Origin: JBPBQZ01 sp050955105
Lineage (GTDB): Bacteria > Pseudomonadota > Gammaproteobacteria > Burkholderiales > Burkholderiaceae
Reading direction: 5' to 3'
Assembly: GCA_050955105.1 (NCBI GenBank)
Contig: JBPBQZ010000050.1
Span: forward strand, 1-8,148
DNA length: 8,148 nucleotides
Numbering within the stretch: the stretch's first letter is position 1; every line of letters starts with the position of its first letter. The notes beneath the pieces were generated by a model. That model was not told where the DNA came from. It saw only the letters and a program-made list of their open reading frames with translations, and searched no databases. This document shows, piece by piece, positions 1 to 5,907 of the stretch. Position numbers and translations under genes: made by a program.

Positions 1-692
1 GCGGCGCCCGCGTGATAGGCCATCGCATAGCCATCGCCCGCGTTGGTCGGGTTCTCGTAGGTACCCATCAGATAGCCCGAAGCCGGCAGGCCCAGCCGTC
101 CGGCCGCGCCGCAACTGAGGATCACCTCCTTCGCGCGGATCACATAAAAGTCGGCGGTGCGGCAATCGAAGCCGAGTACGCCGCAGACGCGACCGGACGC
201 ATCGGTGAGCAGGCGCGTGGCGACGATGCGGTTGGTGATGGCGATGCGGGCACGCTTGAGTTGCCGGTACAGCACCTTCTTGATGTTGTGACCCTCGGGC
301 ATCGGCAACACGTATGAGCCCATGTGGTGCACTTTCTTCACCGCATAATCGCCGGTGCTGTCTTTCTCGAATTTCACGCCCCAGCGATCGAGTTCCTCGA
401 TGGTCTTGAAGCTGTGCTGCGCATACGCATAGACGGCCGATTGATCGACGATGCCGTCATTCGCGATAGTGATTTCCTTCACGTATTGCTCAGGCGTGGC
501 GTGCCCCGGCACGATGGCGTTGTTCAAGCCATCCATGCCCATCGAAATGGCGCCGCTGCGTTTGACGTTGGCCTTTTCAAGCAGCAATACCTTCAAGTTC
601 GGGTCGCGCTCCTTGGCCTTCACGGCCGCCATCGGGCCGGCCGTGCCGCCGCCCACCACCACTACGTCATAGTCGAGCACATGCGTATTCAT
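1..692 (-). CDS. FAD-dependent oxidoreductase, AprA / fumarate reductase flavoprotein family (5' part)
   Basis: The first 230 codons of a leftward gene are present; it leaves the window at base 1 with no stop. I translated it by hand from ATG 690-692. The protein opens with a beta strand and dinucleotide-binding loop (VVVVGGGTAG, residues 10-19), followed by LLLEK with Glu39 placed to bind the FAD ribose, then KRSGAISMGMDGLNNA (44-59). The RSGA-x-x-x-G-x-x-x-(I/L)N pattern and the following PEQYVKEIT resemble the alpha subunit of adenylylsulfate reductase (AprA) more than classical succinate dehydrogenase. A GYAMAYHAGA stretch near the left edge fits the FAD domain of the superfamily. An AGGAAA ribosome site lies at 697-702. 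The start overlaps the GntR stop as ATGA, so the two are probably cotranslated. The catalytic domain is outside the window, so substrate is unknown; sulfite/APS chemistry is only inferred from family resemblance and the tau neighbours. Such proteins usually work with a ferredoxin-like subunit, which would be expected further left. Confidence 0.85.
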   Translation of the reverse strand, partial: MNTHVLDYDVVVVGGGTAGPMAAVKAKERDPNLKVLLLEKANVKRSGAISMGMDGLNNAIVPGHATPEQYVKEITIANDGIVDQSAVYAYAQHSFKTIEELDRWGVKFEKDSTGDYAVKKVHHMGSYVLPMPEGHNIKKVLYRQLKRARIAITNRIVATRLLTDASGRVCGVLGFDCRTADFYVIRAKEVILSCGAAGRLGLPASGYLMGTYENPTNAGDGYAMAYHAGA

Positions 693-1465
693 CGGGTTTC
701 CTGCGCATTTCTGCGGGTTTTTTCGCGATCGATGCGCAGCCGGTACTGAAAGGCGTCGCCGCGGAAATAGAGATATTCATAGTCGATCGGCGTACCGTCG
801 GCGGCGTGCGTCAAACGCTCGATGCGCAGCACCGGACTGCCCTCTTCTACTTGCAGCGCCGCGGCGATCTCGTCGTCGGCGAGGATCGCGTCGATCGACA
901 CGTCGGCGTGACCGAGCGCGATGCCGCAATCGTTTTCCAGGATCAGAAAAATATCGCGCGTCACCAGATCGGCATTGGCCAGACGCTTGCCCAGCGCCTC
1001 GGGTACGTAAGTCACTTCGAGCGAAATCGGCGCACGGTTGAGCAGTCGCACGCGGCGGATCTCGGTGATGCCCGCGGCTTCATGCAGTCCCAAGCGCGTG
1101 GCCACATGCCGAGTCGCCTTGATCATCCGCAAGCTGCGCAGCTGATTGACGATTTCGTAACCCATCGACGACATGGCCTCGGCGAAACCTTGCAACGACG
1201 TGACGTTCTGAAAGGCTTTCGGCTTGGAAACGAAAGTGCCCTTGCCATGTATCTTGAAAACCAGACCTTCCTTCTGCAGATCGCCCAGCGCTTGTCGCAC
1301 CGTGATGCGGCTGACATCGAACATCGCGCATAGCTCGTGCTCGGACGGCATCTGCCCAAGCGGGGCGTAGCTGCCGTCGAGAATGCGCGCGCGCAGCGAC
1401 TCCTTTATCTGCGCATACAGAGGCAGCGGCGTCAGCGACGCAATATTGGCAGGGGAACTCGGCAT
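689..1465 (-). CDS. GntR family transcriptional regulator, HutC/FarR (UTRA) subfamily
   Basis: A 258-residue protein of the usual HutC-subfamily length. Residues about 14-80 form the winged helix-turn-helix: PLYAQIKESLRARI, then the PSE motif (40-42), the recognition region SRITVRQAL (52-60) and the wing HGKGTFV (73-79). The rest fits a UTRA effector-binding domain, including the late (I)DYEYLYFRGDAFQYRLRI segment typical of its last strands. It is the first gene of the leftward unit and overlaps the flavoprotein start by 4 bases, so it probably controls that gene and perhaps the divergent tauABC. A perfect palindrome lies 6 bases before its start, suggesting autoregulation. No good Shine-Dalgarno precedes ATG 1463-1465 and no upstream in-frame start is better; the transcript may be leaderless. 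The effector is unknown; an organosulfur compound or its product is a reasonable inference. Confidence 0.9.
   Translation of the reverse strand: MPSSPANIASLTPLPLYAQIKESLRARILDGSYAPLGQMPSEHELCAMFDVSRITVRQALGDLQKEGLVFKIHGKGTFVSKPKAFQNVTSLQGFAEAMSSMGYEIVNQLRSLRMIKATRHVATRLGLHEAAGITEIRRVRLLNRAPISLEVTYVPEALGKRLANADLVTRDIFLILENDCGIALGHADVSIDAILADDEIAAALQVEEGSPVLRIERLTHAADGTPIDYEYLYFRGDAFQYRLRIDREKTRRNAQETR
697..702 (-). promoter_or_regulatory. Ribosome binding site of the flavoprotein gene
   Basis: AGGAAA on the minus strand, with its AGGA core 6 bases before ATG 690-692. It sits inside the 3' end of the GntR gene and supports this start and translational coupling of the two genes. Confidence 0.6.
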
Positions 1466-1471
1466 CGGAGA

Positions 1472-1485
1472 CTTGTTATAACAAG
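1472..1485. promoter_or_regulatory. Perfect 14-base palindrome, candidate GntR operator
   Basis: CTTGTTATAACAAG is an exact inverted repeat with no spacer. It lies 6 bases upstream of the GntR start codon. Its core GT-T-AT-A-AC resembles the GT...AC half-site layout of HutC-subfamily operators (described as GT-N-TA-N-AC), although the centre is AT rather than TA. The palindrome also contains TATAAC on both strands; read leftward (1480-1475) it could be a -10 element with CTGACT (1505-1500) as a weak -35 at a long 19-base spacing, which would leave almost no 5' leader. A repressor bound here would block RNA polymerase directly. The palindrome is seen; the operator role is inferred. Confidence 0.6.
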
Positions 1486-1618
1486 ATGATCCGGAGTGTA
1501 GTCAGCGCCAGGCACACGGCTAACCAAGTTTTTCTGCTAACGATTCAAGCTCGCGCGCTAAAGCCATCCGCTCATTTGTATTGCATAAATGCTTGTAACC
1601 GCGGGCATGGCAATTCTC

Positions 1619-1624
1619 TATAGT
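1619..1624 (+). promoter_or_regulatory. Possible -10 element of the tauABC promoter
   Basis: TATAGT lies about 40 bases before the tauA start. There is no good -35 at 16-18 bases: TTGTAA at 1593-1598 would need a 20-base spacer. A good -10 with a poor -35 is common for activator-dependent sulfur-starvation promoters (CysB/Cbl/SsuR type LysR regulators), and the TTGTA repeat with the GCAT-AA-ATGC dyad just upstream could be the activator site. This is weak, pattern-based evidence. Confidence 0.3.
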
Positions 1625-1664
1625 CGAAACCCGATCCATAAAAAAATTCACTCGGGGCTTTCGC

Positions 1665-2687
1665 ATGCATCGATTTCTGTCTTCCCTGCGCGAGCTGCTC
1701 GCGTCCGCTGTCTTGTTGGGCGCCGCTGTGGGTGCCGCCCACGCGCAAACGCACGAAGTGGTCATCGGTTATCAAGATATGGTGGTGCCGTGGCGCTATG
1801 CGCAAACCACCGGCGCCGTTGAAAAGGCCACCGGTTATAAGGTGGTCTACCGAAAACTGGGTAGCGGCGCCGACGTCATCCGCGCGTTGGCGTCTGGTTC
1901 GATCCAGCTTGGCGAGGCCGGGTCGAGCCCGATCGCCGCGGGCTTGTCGCAAGGCGTGGATATTTCGCTGTTCTGGATTTTGGACAACATCAACGACGCC
2001 GAGGCACTGGTGGCGCGCAATGGCTCGGGCGTTACCAAGCTCGCGGATTTGCAAGGACACAAGCTTGGCGTGCCCTTCGTCTCGACTTCGCACTTCCATG
2101 CGTTACTGGCATTGCAGAATGCCGGCATCGATCCATCGACCGTGAAGATCCTCAACCTTCGACCACCGGAAATCGCCGCGGCCTGGGATCGCGGCGATAT
2201 CGATGCCACGTATATTTGGGATCCGGTGTTGGCCAAGGTGAAGAAGAACGGCACGGTGTTGATTACCTCGGGCCAGATTGCGCGCGCGACCGGCAAGGCT
2301 ACGTTCGACGGCTTTGCCGTGAGCCGCAAGTTCGCACAGGATAACGGCGCATTTCTCACCGGCCTGGTGAAAGTGCTGGCCGCGACCGATGCCCAGTATC
2401 GCGATCACAAGGCCGCATGGACGGCGACCTCGCCGGAAGTGCTGGCGGTGGCGCAAGAGTCGGGCGCTAACGCGGCCGAGGTGCCCGCCAGCCTGTCGCT
2501 TTATGCATTCCCGACGCTGAAAGAACAGGCTTCGTCCACCTGGCTGGGCGGCGGTGCGCAGTCTGGCGCGGTCAAATCGCTGGCGGCGACGGCTGCCTTC
2601 CTGAAGACGCAAGGAACCATCCAGAACGTGTTGCCGGACTACACCGTCGGCGTCGACCCGCGCTTCGTTCAACAAGCGGCCAAGTGA
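1665..2687 (+). CDS. tauA: Taurine ABC transporter periplasmic binding protein TauA
   Basis: A 340-residue periplasmic protein, close to the length of E. coli TauA. Residues 1-27 form a Sec signal peptide: a short basic start, a hydrophobic stretch (about 11-25) and an AHA-Q cleavage site. The mature part matches TauA along its length: RKLGSGADVIRALASG (63-78), GEAGSSPIAAGLSQG (83-97), GVPFVSTSHFHALLAL (135-150), and LRPPEIAAAWDRGDIDATY (165-183). These agree nearly position for position with remembered E. coli TauA. The family's ligand-pocket segment is kept as ATFDGFAV with Asp215; as I recall, the equivalent E. coli Asp contacts the taurine amino group, which would favour taurine over plain alkanesulfonates. 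The gene leads the tauABC operon and its TGA overlaps the tauB GTG. No strong Shine-Dalgarno is seen before ATG 1665, but the signal peptide fixes the start well. Binding of other aminosulfonates cannot be excluded. Confidence 0.93.
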   Translation: MHRFLSSLRELLASAVLLGAAVGAAHAQTHEVVIGYQDMVVPWRYAQTTGAVEKATGYKVVYRKLGSGADVIRALASGSIQLGEAGSSPIAAGLSQGVDISLFWILDNINDAEALVARNGSGVTKLADLQGHKLGVPFVSTSHFHALLALQNAGIDPSTVKILNLRPPEIAAAWDRGDIDATYIWDPVLAKVKKNGTVLITSGQIARATGKATFDGFAVSRKFAQDNGAFLTGLVKVLAATDAQYRDHKAAWTATSPEVLAVAQESGANAAEVPASLSLYAFPTLKEQASSTWLGGGAQSGAVKSLAATAAFLKTQGTIQNVLPDYTVGVDPRFVQQAAK

Positions 2688-3463
2688 GCACCCTCGATAT
2701 CCTTGGACTGGGTGTTACCTATGAGGCGGGGCGCGAAGCCGCGCTGGCCGATGTCACGCTGCAAATCGACAGTGGCGAGTTCGTGGTCGCACTCGGTGCA
2801 TCCGGGTGCGGCAAGACCACCTTGCTGAACTGTCTGGCGGGCTTTATTGCACCCACTGAGGGCGAAGCCCGGCTCAACGGCGAACTGATCGTGGGCCCAA
2901 GCGCCGAACGCGGCGTGGTATTTCAAAAATATGCGCTGATGCCCTGGCTCGATGTGCTCGACAACGTCGCATTGGGTCTGCGCTTTCAAGGCGTGCGCCG
3001 GGCCGAGCGGCGGCGCATCGCGCTCGAAACCTTGGCGCTGGTCGGGCTGGAAAAACATGCGCGTGCCAAGGTCTACGCCTTGTCGGGCGGCATGCAACAA
3101 CGCGTGGGCATTGCGCGCGCACTGGCGAGCGATCCGCAGGTGCTATTGATGGATGAGCCGATGGGCGCACTCGACGCGCTTACTCGCGAGACCATGCAGG
3201 AACTGGTGCTGACCGTGTGGGGACGCACCCGCAAGACCATCTTCTTCATCACGCATAGCGTTGAGGAAGCGTTATTCCTGGCGACCCGGCTGGTGTTGAT
3301 GACGCCTGGCCCGGGGCGCATTGCCGACAGCTACGAGCTGCCGTTCGCGCGTCGCTATCTCGAAACCGGCGACGCGCGCGCGGTGAAGTCATCTGCCGAA
3401 TTCATCGAGTGGCGCGAACGACTGGTGCAGCGTTTGCACTCGGCGCCAGCGGTGCTGGCCTGA
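2684..3463 (+). CDS. tauB: Taurine ABC transporter ATP-binding protein TauB
   Basis: A 259-residue ABC ATPase that powers taurine import at the inner face of the cytoplasmic membrane. All motifs are intact: Walker A GASGCGKTT (38-46), Q-loop Gln81 in VVFQK, signature LSGGM (133-137), Walker B VLLMDE (153-158) with catalytic Glu158, D-loop GALD (161-164) and switch His191 in FITHS. The C-terminal MTPGPGRI...LPFARR and KSSAEFIEWRE segments are characteristic of the TauB/SsuB group and match E. coli TauB closely. The start is GTG 2684-2686, overlapping the tauA stop as GTGA, which implies translational coupling; no ATG or GTG further in would keep the first strand. There is no obvious Shine-Dalgarno. 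One small oddity is Met160 in DEPMGALD, where Phe is usual. The next gene begins on its stop codon. Confidence 0.94.
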   Translation: MSTLDILGLGVTYEAGREAALADVTLQIDSGEFVVALGASGCGKTTLLNCLAGFIAPTEGEARLNGELIVGPSAERGVVFQKYALMPWLDVLDNVALGLRFQGVRRAERRRIALETLALVGLEKHARAKVYALSGGMQQRVGIARALASDPQVLLMDEPMGALDALTRETMQELVLTVWGRTRKTIFFITHSVEEALFLATRLVLMTPGPGRIADSYELPFARRYLETGDARAVKSSAEFIEWRERLVQRLHSAPAVLA

Positions 3464-4419
3464 TGAGCGCGCGGCCCACCACGCGTACGGCGCCCGCGGT
3501 GCCGGCTGGCGATACGGCGACGCCTGCAGCGCCGCCCGCGGCGGTGTCCGCGGCGGCCGCCGCACCGCCTGCCGTACTGCCCGCCTCCCGCGCTCGGCCG
3601 CGCGCTCGTGCCGCGTCGCAACCACGTCGGCGCCGGCATGGCCTGCCAGGCCAGGGCTCGACTGCCGGCCTGAGCGTGTTATCGGTGGTGTCGCTGGCCG
3701 CGCTCTGGTGGGCGGCCACGCACTTCCACTGGGTGGCACCCCTATTCCTGCCGTCGCCGGGCGCGGTCTGGCGCGCGTTCGTCGACGCCTGCCACGGCCG
3801 CATCCAGGGCGGCCTGCCATTGTCCGAACACCTGATGTGGAGTGCCATTCGCGTCTTCGGTGCATTCGCGCTGGCCACCGCTACGGCGATTCCGATCGGC
3901 ATTCTGATGGGCGTAAGCCGCATCGCGCGCGGCTTGCTCGACCCGCCGCTGGAGTTTTATCGACCGCTGCCGCCGCTCGCCTATTTGCCGCTGGTGGTGA
4001 TCTGGTTCGGTATCGATGAAACCGCCAAGATCATCGTCATCTACCTGGCTTGCTTCGCGCCGATCGCGATGGCCGCGCGCGCGGGTGTGCGCAGTGCCAG
4101 CGTCGAACAGGTGAATGCCGCGTACTCGCTCGGCGGCAGTTTCGCGCAGGTGGTGCGGCATGTAGTGCTGCCGGCGGCGCTGCCGGAGATTCTCACCGGC
4201 TTGCGCATTGCCATCGGTTTTGGCTGGACCACCTTGGTGGCGGCCGAGATGGTGGCGGCCACCGCCGGCCTGGGGCAGATGGTGCTGAATGCGTCGAGTT
4301 TCCTGCGCACCGACGTCGTGGTGATGGGCATCGTGCTGATCGGCCTGATCGCCTGGGTGTTCGATCTGGGTATGCGGGCGTTGGAGCGTAGGCTGGTGCC
4401 TTGGCGCGGGCGGATGTGA
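3463..4419 (+). CDS. tauC: Taurine ABC transporter permease TauC, with a long N-terminal extension
   Basis: A 318-residue inner-membrane permease of the binding-protein-dependent (BPD) transporter family. The start ATG 3463-3465 shares one base with the tauB stop (TGATG). From about residue 70 it follows E. coli TauC: first membrane segment (about 70-86), VAPLFLPSP, PIGILMGVSRIARGLLDP, EFYRPLPPLAYLPLVVIWFG, the cytoplasmic EAA-type loop around VNAAYSLGG...VLPAALPEILTGLR (about 215-240) that docks on TauB, and the closing ALERRLVPWRGRM. The odd part is residues 1-69: about 45 residues longer than E. coli TauC, nearly all Ala, Pro, Arg and Thr, with basic clusters at 43-50 and 55-59, so cytosolic and probably disordered. 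An in-frame GTG at 3544 (codon 28) could give a shorter protein. An ATG further upstream at 3409 is in frame but lies inside tauB. Confidence 0.92.
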   Translation: MSARPTTRTAPAVPAGDTATPAAPPAAVSAAAAAPPAVLPASRARPRARAASQPRRRRHGLPGQGSTAGLSVLSVVSLAALWWAATHFHWVAPLFLPSPGAVWRAFVDACHGRIQGGLPLSEHLMWSAIRVFGAFALATATAIPIGILMGVSRIARGLLDPPLEFYRPLPPLAYLPLVVIWFGIDETAKIIVIYLACFAPIAMAARAGVRSASVEQVNAAYSLGGSFAQVVRHVVLPAALPEILTGLRIAIGFGWTTLVAAEMVAATAGLGQMVLNASSFLRTDVVVMGIVLIGLIAWVFDLGMRALERRLVPWRGRM

Positions 4420-4423
4420 GGAG
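4419..4423 (+). promoter_or_regulatory. Ribosome binding site that selects the 4433 start
   Basis: AGGAG directly after the tauC stop. It is only 3 bases from ATG 4427 but 9 bases from ATG 4433, so the second ATG is the better spaced start for the cupin protein. Confidence 0.5.
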
Positions 4424-4432
4424 ACCATGCTG

Positions 4433-5242
4433 ATGAATGCGGAAACGATTGCCGACTGGCTGCTCTCGGGCCTTGAACTGAAAAGCACGCTGTTTCACGT
4501 CGGCCAATACTGCGGTGCCTGGCAAGCCTCGACCGCGGGGCACCGTCGCGCCAGTTTTCATGTGGTATTGCGCGGCGAGTGCTGGCTGCATCTGGCCGCG
4601 CGGCCGACGCGCGCCGCGCAAAGCGTGCGCTTGCAGGAAGGCGATGCGGTATTCCTGCTGCAAGACATGCCGCACTGCCTGTCGCCGCACGCCACACCAC
4701 CCGCTCGGCTGGTCGAACGCATCGGTACCATGGTGCCGCTGAGCGGCGCGGCGAATGCTGCGCCGACGCCCTCGTCTACGCCTGCATTCGCGCTTGAATC
4801 CGCGCTTGAATCCGCGCCCCCGTCGGCGCCTGCGCCCGTGCCCACAACCCAGGACGTCGGTCTCGCCTGTGGCTTTTTCGAGTTCCAATCCGGCATCGAA
4901 GATTTACTGCTCGGTCTGCTACCCGATCATCTGCTGGCGCGTCGGCACGACACCTCGCTCGGCGGCGCCGCGGCGATCTTCGAATTGATGCGCGCCGAAG
5001 CGCTGCGCGACAGCAAGATGCCGTCGCCGCTGCTGGCGCGGCTTACCGATCTATTGTTCTTCTATGCGCTGCGCGCCGCCGCGCGGCATGACGACATGAC
5101 GCCGGGCCTCTGGGCCTTGGCGCGCCGTGCGGAATTCGGCCCGTTGGTCACGCACATCATCGATCAATCGGCGCAACGCGTCCCGCGCCGGGTGCCGCAT
5201 TGTCCGCGCTCGCCGATGCGCTGCACTGAGCTGCCGCCTTAA
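4433..5242 (+). CDS. Cupin-domain protein, AraC-type regulator lacking its HTH domain
   Basis: A 269-residue protein (271 if translation starts at ATG 4427). It matches the ligand-binding half of AraC regulators with a Cupin_6-type N-terminal domain: LKSTLFHVGQYCGAW, FHVVLRGECWLHL, VRLQEGDAVFLLQDMPHCLS, then LACGFFEFQ and LLARLTDLLFFYALRAA. In family members this is followed by a roughly 100-residue AraC DNA-binding domain with two helix-turn-helix motifs. Here the text after LARRAEFGPLVTHIIDQ turns into an Arg/Pro/Cys-rich tail and stops, and no frame of the next 98 bases resembles an HTH. In the +2 frame the end would read RPAPGAALSALADALH, so a small frameshift near 5180 is possible but would not restore the missing domain. 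Between the cupin and GFFEF is a low-complexity Ala/Pro/Ser linker with a 12-base tandem repeat. It follows tauC by 13 bases and probably belongs to the same transcript. It may be a regulator remnant or a sensor without DNA binding. Confidence 0.7.
   Translation: MNAETIADWLLSGLELKSTLFHVGQYCGAWQASTAGHRRASFHVVLRGECWLHLAARPTRAAQSVRLQEGDAVFLLQDMPHCLSPHATPPARLVERIGTMVPLSGAANAAPTPSSTPAFALESALESAPPSAPAPVPTTQDVGLACGFFEFQSGIEDLLLGLLPDHLLARRHDTSLGGAAAIFELMRAEALRDSKMPSPLLARLTDLLFFYALRAAARHDDMTPGLWALARRAEFGPLVTHIIDQSAQRVPRRVPHCPRSPMRCTELPP
4794..4817 (+). repeat. Two tandem copies of a 12-base unit in the cupin-protein linker
   Basis: The unit GCGCTTGAATCC occurs twice in a row and the next copy has begun (GCGC). 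It encodes ALES-ALES in a low-complexity Ala/Pro/Ser linker. The length keeps the frame, so copy number could vary without breaking the gene. It is probably simple slippage duplication. Confidence 0.7.
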
Positions 5243-5328
5243 GCCGTCGTAGACAAATCCGCAGCAATCGCAGACACCCGCGCATTCCGCGGTGGCCAAC
5301 GCCCCAGCAGAATGAGGCATTGCCCGCC

Positions 5329-5335
5329 AGGAAAA
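5329..5335 (+). promoter_or_regulatory. Ribosome binding site that fixes the CMD gene start
   Basis: AGGAAAA, whose AGGA core is 8 bases before ATG 5341. It favours this ATG over the in-frame TTG at 5320, which would lie upstream of the site. Confidence 0.6.
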
Positions 5336-5340
5336 TCGCC

Positions 5341-5907
5341 ATGAGCCGTCTGCCCTTGCAAAGTATCGAAAGCGCTCCCGAAGCCAGCCGTCCCTATCTG
5401 CAGAAGGCGCTCGCCGCCAACGGCTTCCTGCCCAATCTGGTGGCTGCGTTGGCGAACGCGCCGACCGCGCTCGAAGCCTATCTCACAATCGGCGAAATCA
5501 ACGGCCGCAGCGGCTTGACGCTGGCCGAGCGCGAAACCGTGCAAATCACCGCGGCAGGCATCCACGGCTGCGGTTTCTGCGTGGCCGGGCATACCGCGGT
5601 GGCGCTCAAGAAAGCCCAGTTGCCCGACACGTTGGTGCAAGCGCTGCGCGAGCAACGCAGCGTCGATGATCCACGGCTCGAAGCAATCGCCGTCTTTACA
5701 CGCGCCGTGATCGCCACGCGCGGCGCGGTGCCGGACGCTGCGCTGCTCGCCTTTCGTGACGCGGGCCTCAGCGACGCCAACGCGCTGGAGGTGGTGCTCG
5801 GCGTAAGTCTGGCGACCCTCTGCAATTTCGCGAACAATCTGGCGCAGAACGAACTGAATCCGCAACTGGCGGCCTATCGATGGGAACCGCAGGCATCTGC
5901 CGTATGA
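5341..5907 (+). CDS. Carboxymuconolactone decarboxylase / AhpD-like family protein
   Basis: A 188-residue all-helical CMD-fold protein. The AhpD active-site pattern is complete: Glu65, Cys77, Cys80 and His84 in ERETVQITAAGIHGCGFCVAGH, with spacings of 12, 3 and 4 that equal those of Glu118, Cys130, Cys133 and His137 in mycobacterial AhpD. A second repeat-like half follows (VFTRAVIATRGAVP...FRDAGLSDANALEVVLGV). The motif supports thiol-based redox or peroxidase chemistry; ring-opening decarboxylase activity is less likely with this CxxC. The start is ATG 5341, chosen for its ribosome site; an in-frame TTG at 5320 is weaker. Its stop overlaps the start of the acyl-CoA dehydrogenase-like gene (ATGA), so the two are coupled. 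CMD-type proteins are often found next to flavoenzymes, where they may handle peroxide or reactive by-products; that role here is inference. Confidence 0.9.
   Translation: MSRLPLQSIESAPEASRPYLQKALAANGFLPNLVAALANAPTALEAYLTIGEINGRSGLTLAERETVQITAAGIHGCGFCVAGHTAVALKKAQLPDTLVQALREQRSVDDPRLEAIAVFTRAVIATRGAVPDAALLAFRDAGLSDANALEVVLGVSLATLCNFANNLAQNELNPQLAAYRWEPQASAV

Larger units (their letters stand above)
1466..1664. promoter_or_regulatory. Divergent intergenic region between the GntR gene and tauA
   Basis: 199 bases, clearly more AT-rich than the flanking genes, with no supportable ORF. It must hold the promoters for both the leftward GntR-flavoprotein unit and the rightward tauABC unit. I see a 14-base palindrome at 1472-1485, a TTGTA direct repeat (1576-1580 and 1593-1597) bracketing a GCAT-AA-ATGC dyad (1583-1592), and a TATAGT hexamer at 1619-1624. 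No intrinsic terminator is apparent. Confidence 0.7.

Noticed and set aside
324..749. Plus-strand open frame of 141 codons opposite the flavoprotein
   Set aside because: Shadow of the FAD-binding domain encoded on the minus strand.
806..1333. Plus-strand open frame of 175 codons inside the GntR gene
   Set aside because: Complement of a well-matched GntR/UTRA protein; its sequence resembles nothing known to me.
3409..3462. Earlier in-frame ATG for tauC at 3409
   Set aside because: It would lie 54 bases inside tauB and add residues unlike any TauC; the TGATG junction at 3461-3465 is the usual arrangement.
5320..5340. TTG start 7 codons upstream for the CMD protein
   Set aside because: The ribosome site AGGAAAA lies downstream of it and is well spaced for ATG 5341.
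5243..5340. Possible terminator or promoter between the cupin gene and the CMD gene
   Set aside because: I found no GC-rich stem followed by a T-run and no convincing -35/-10 pair in these 98 bases.
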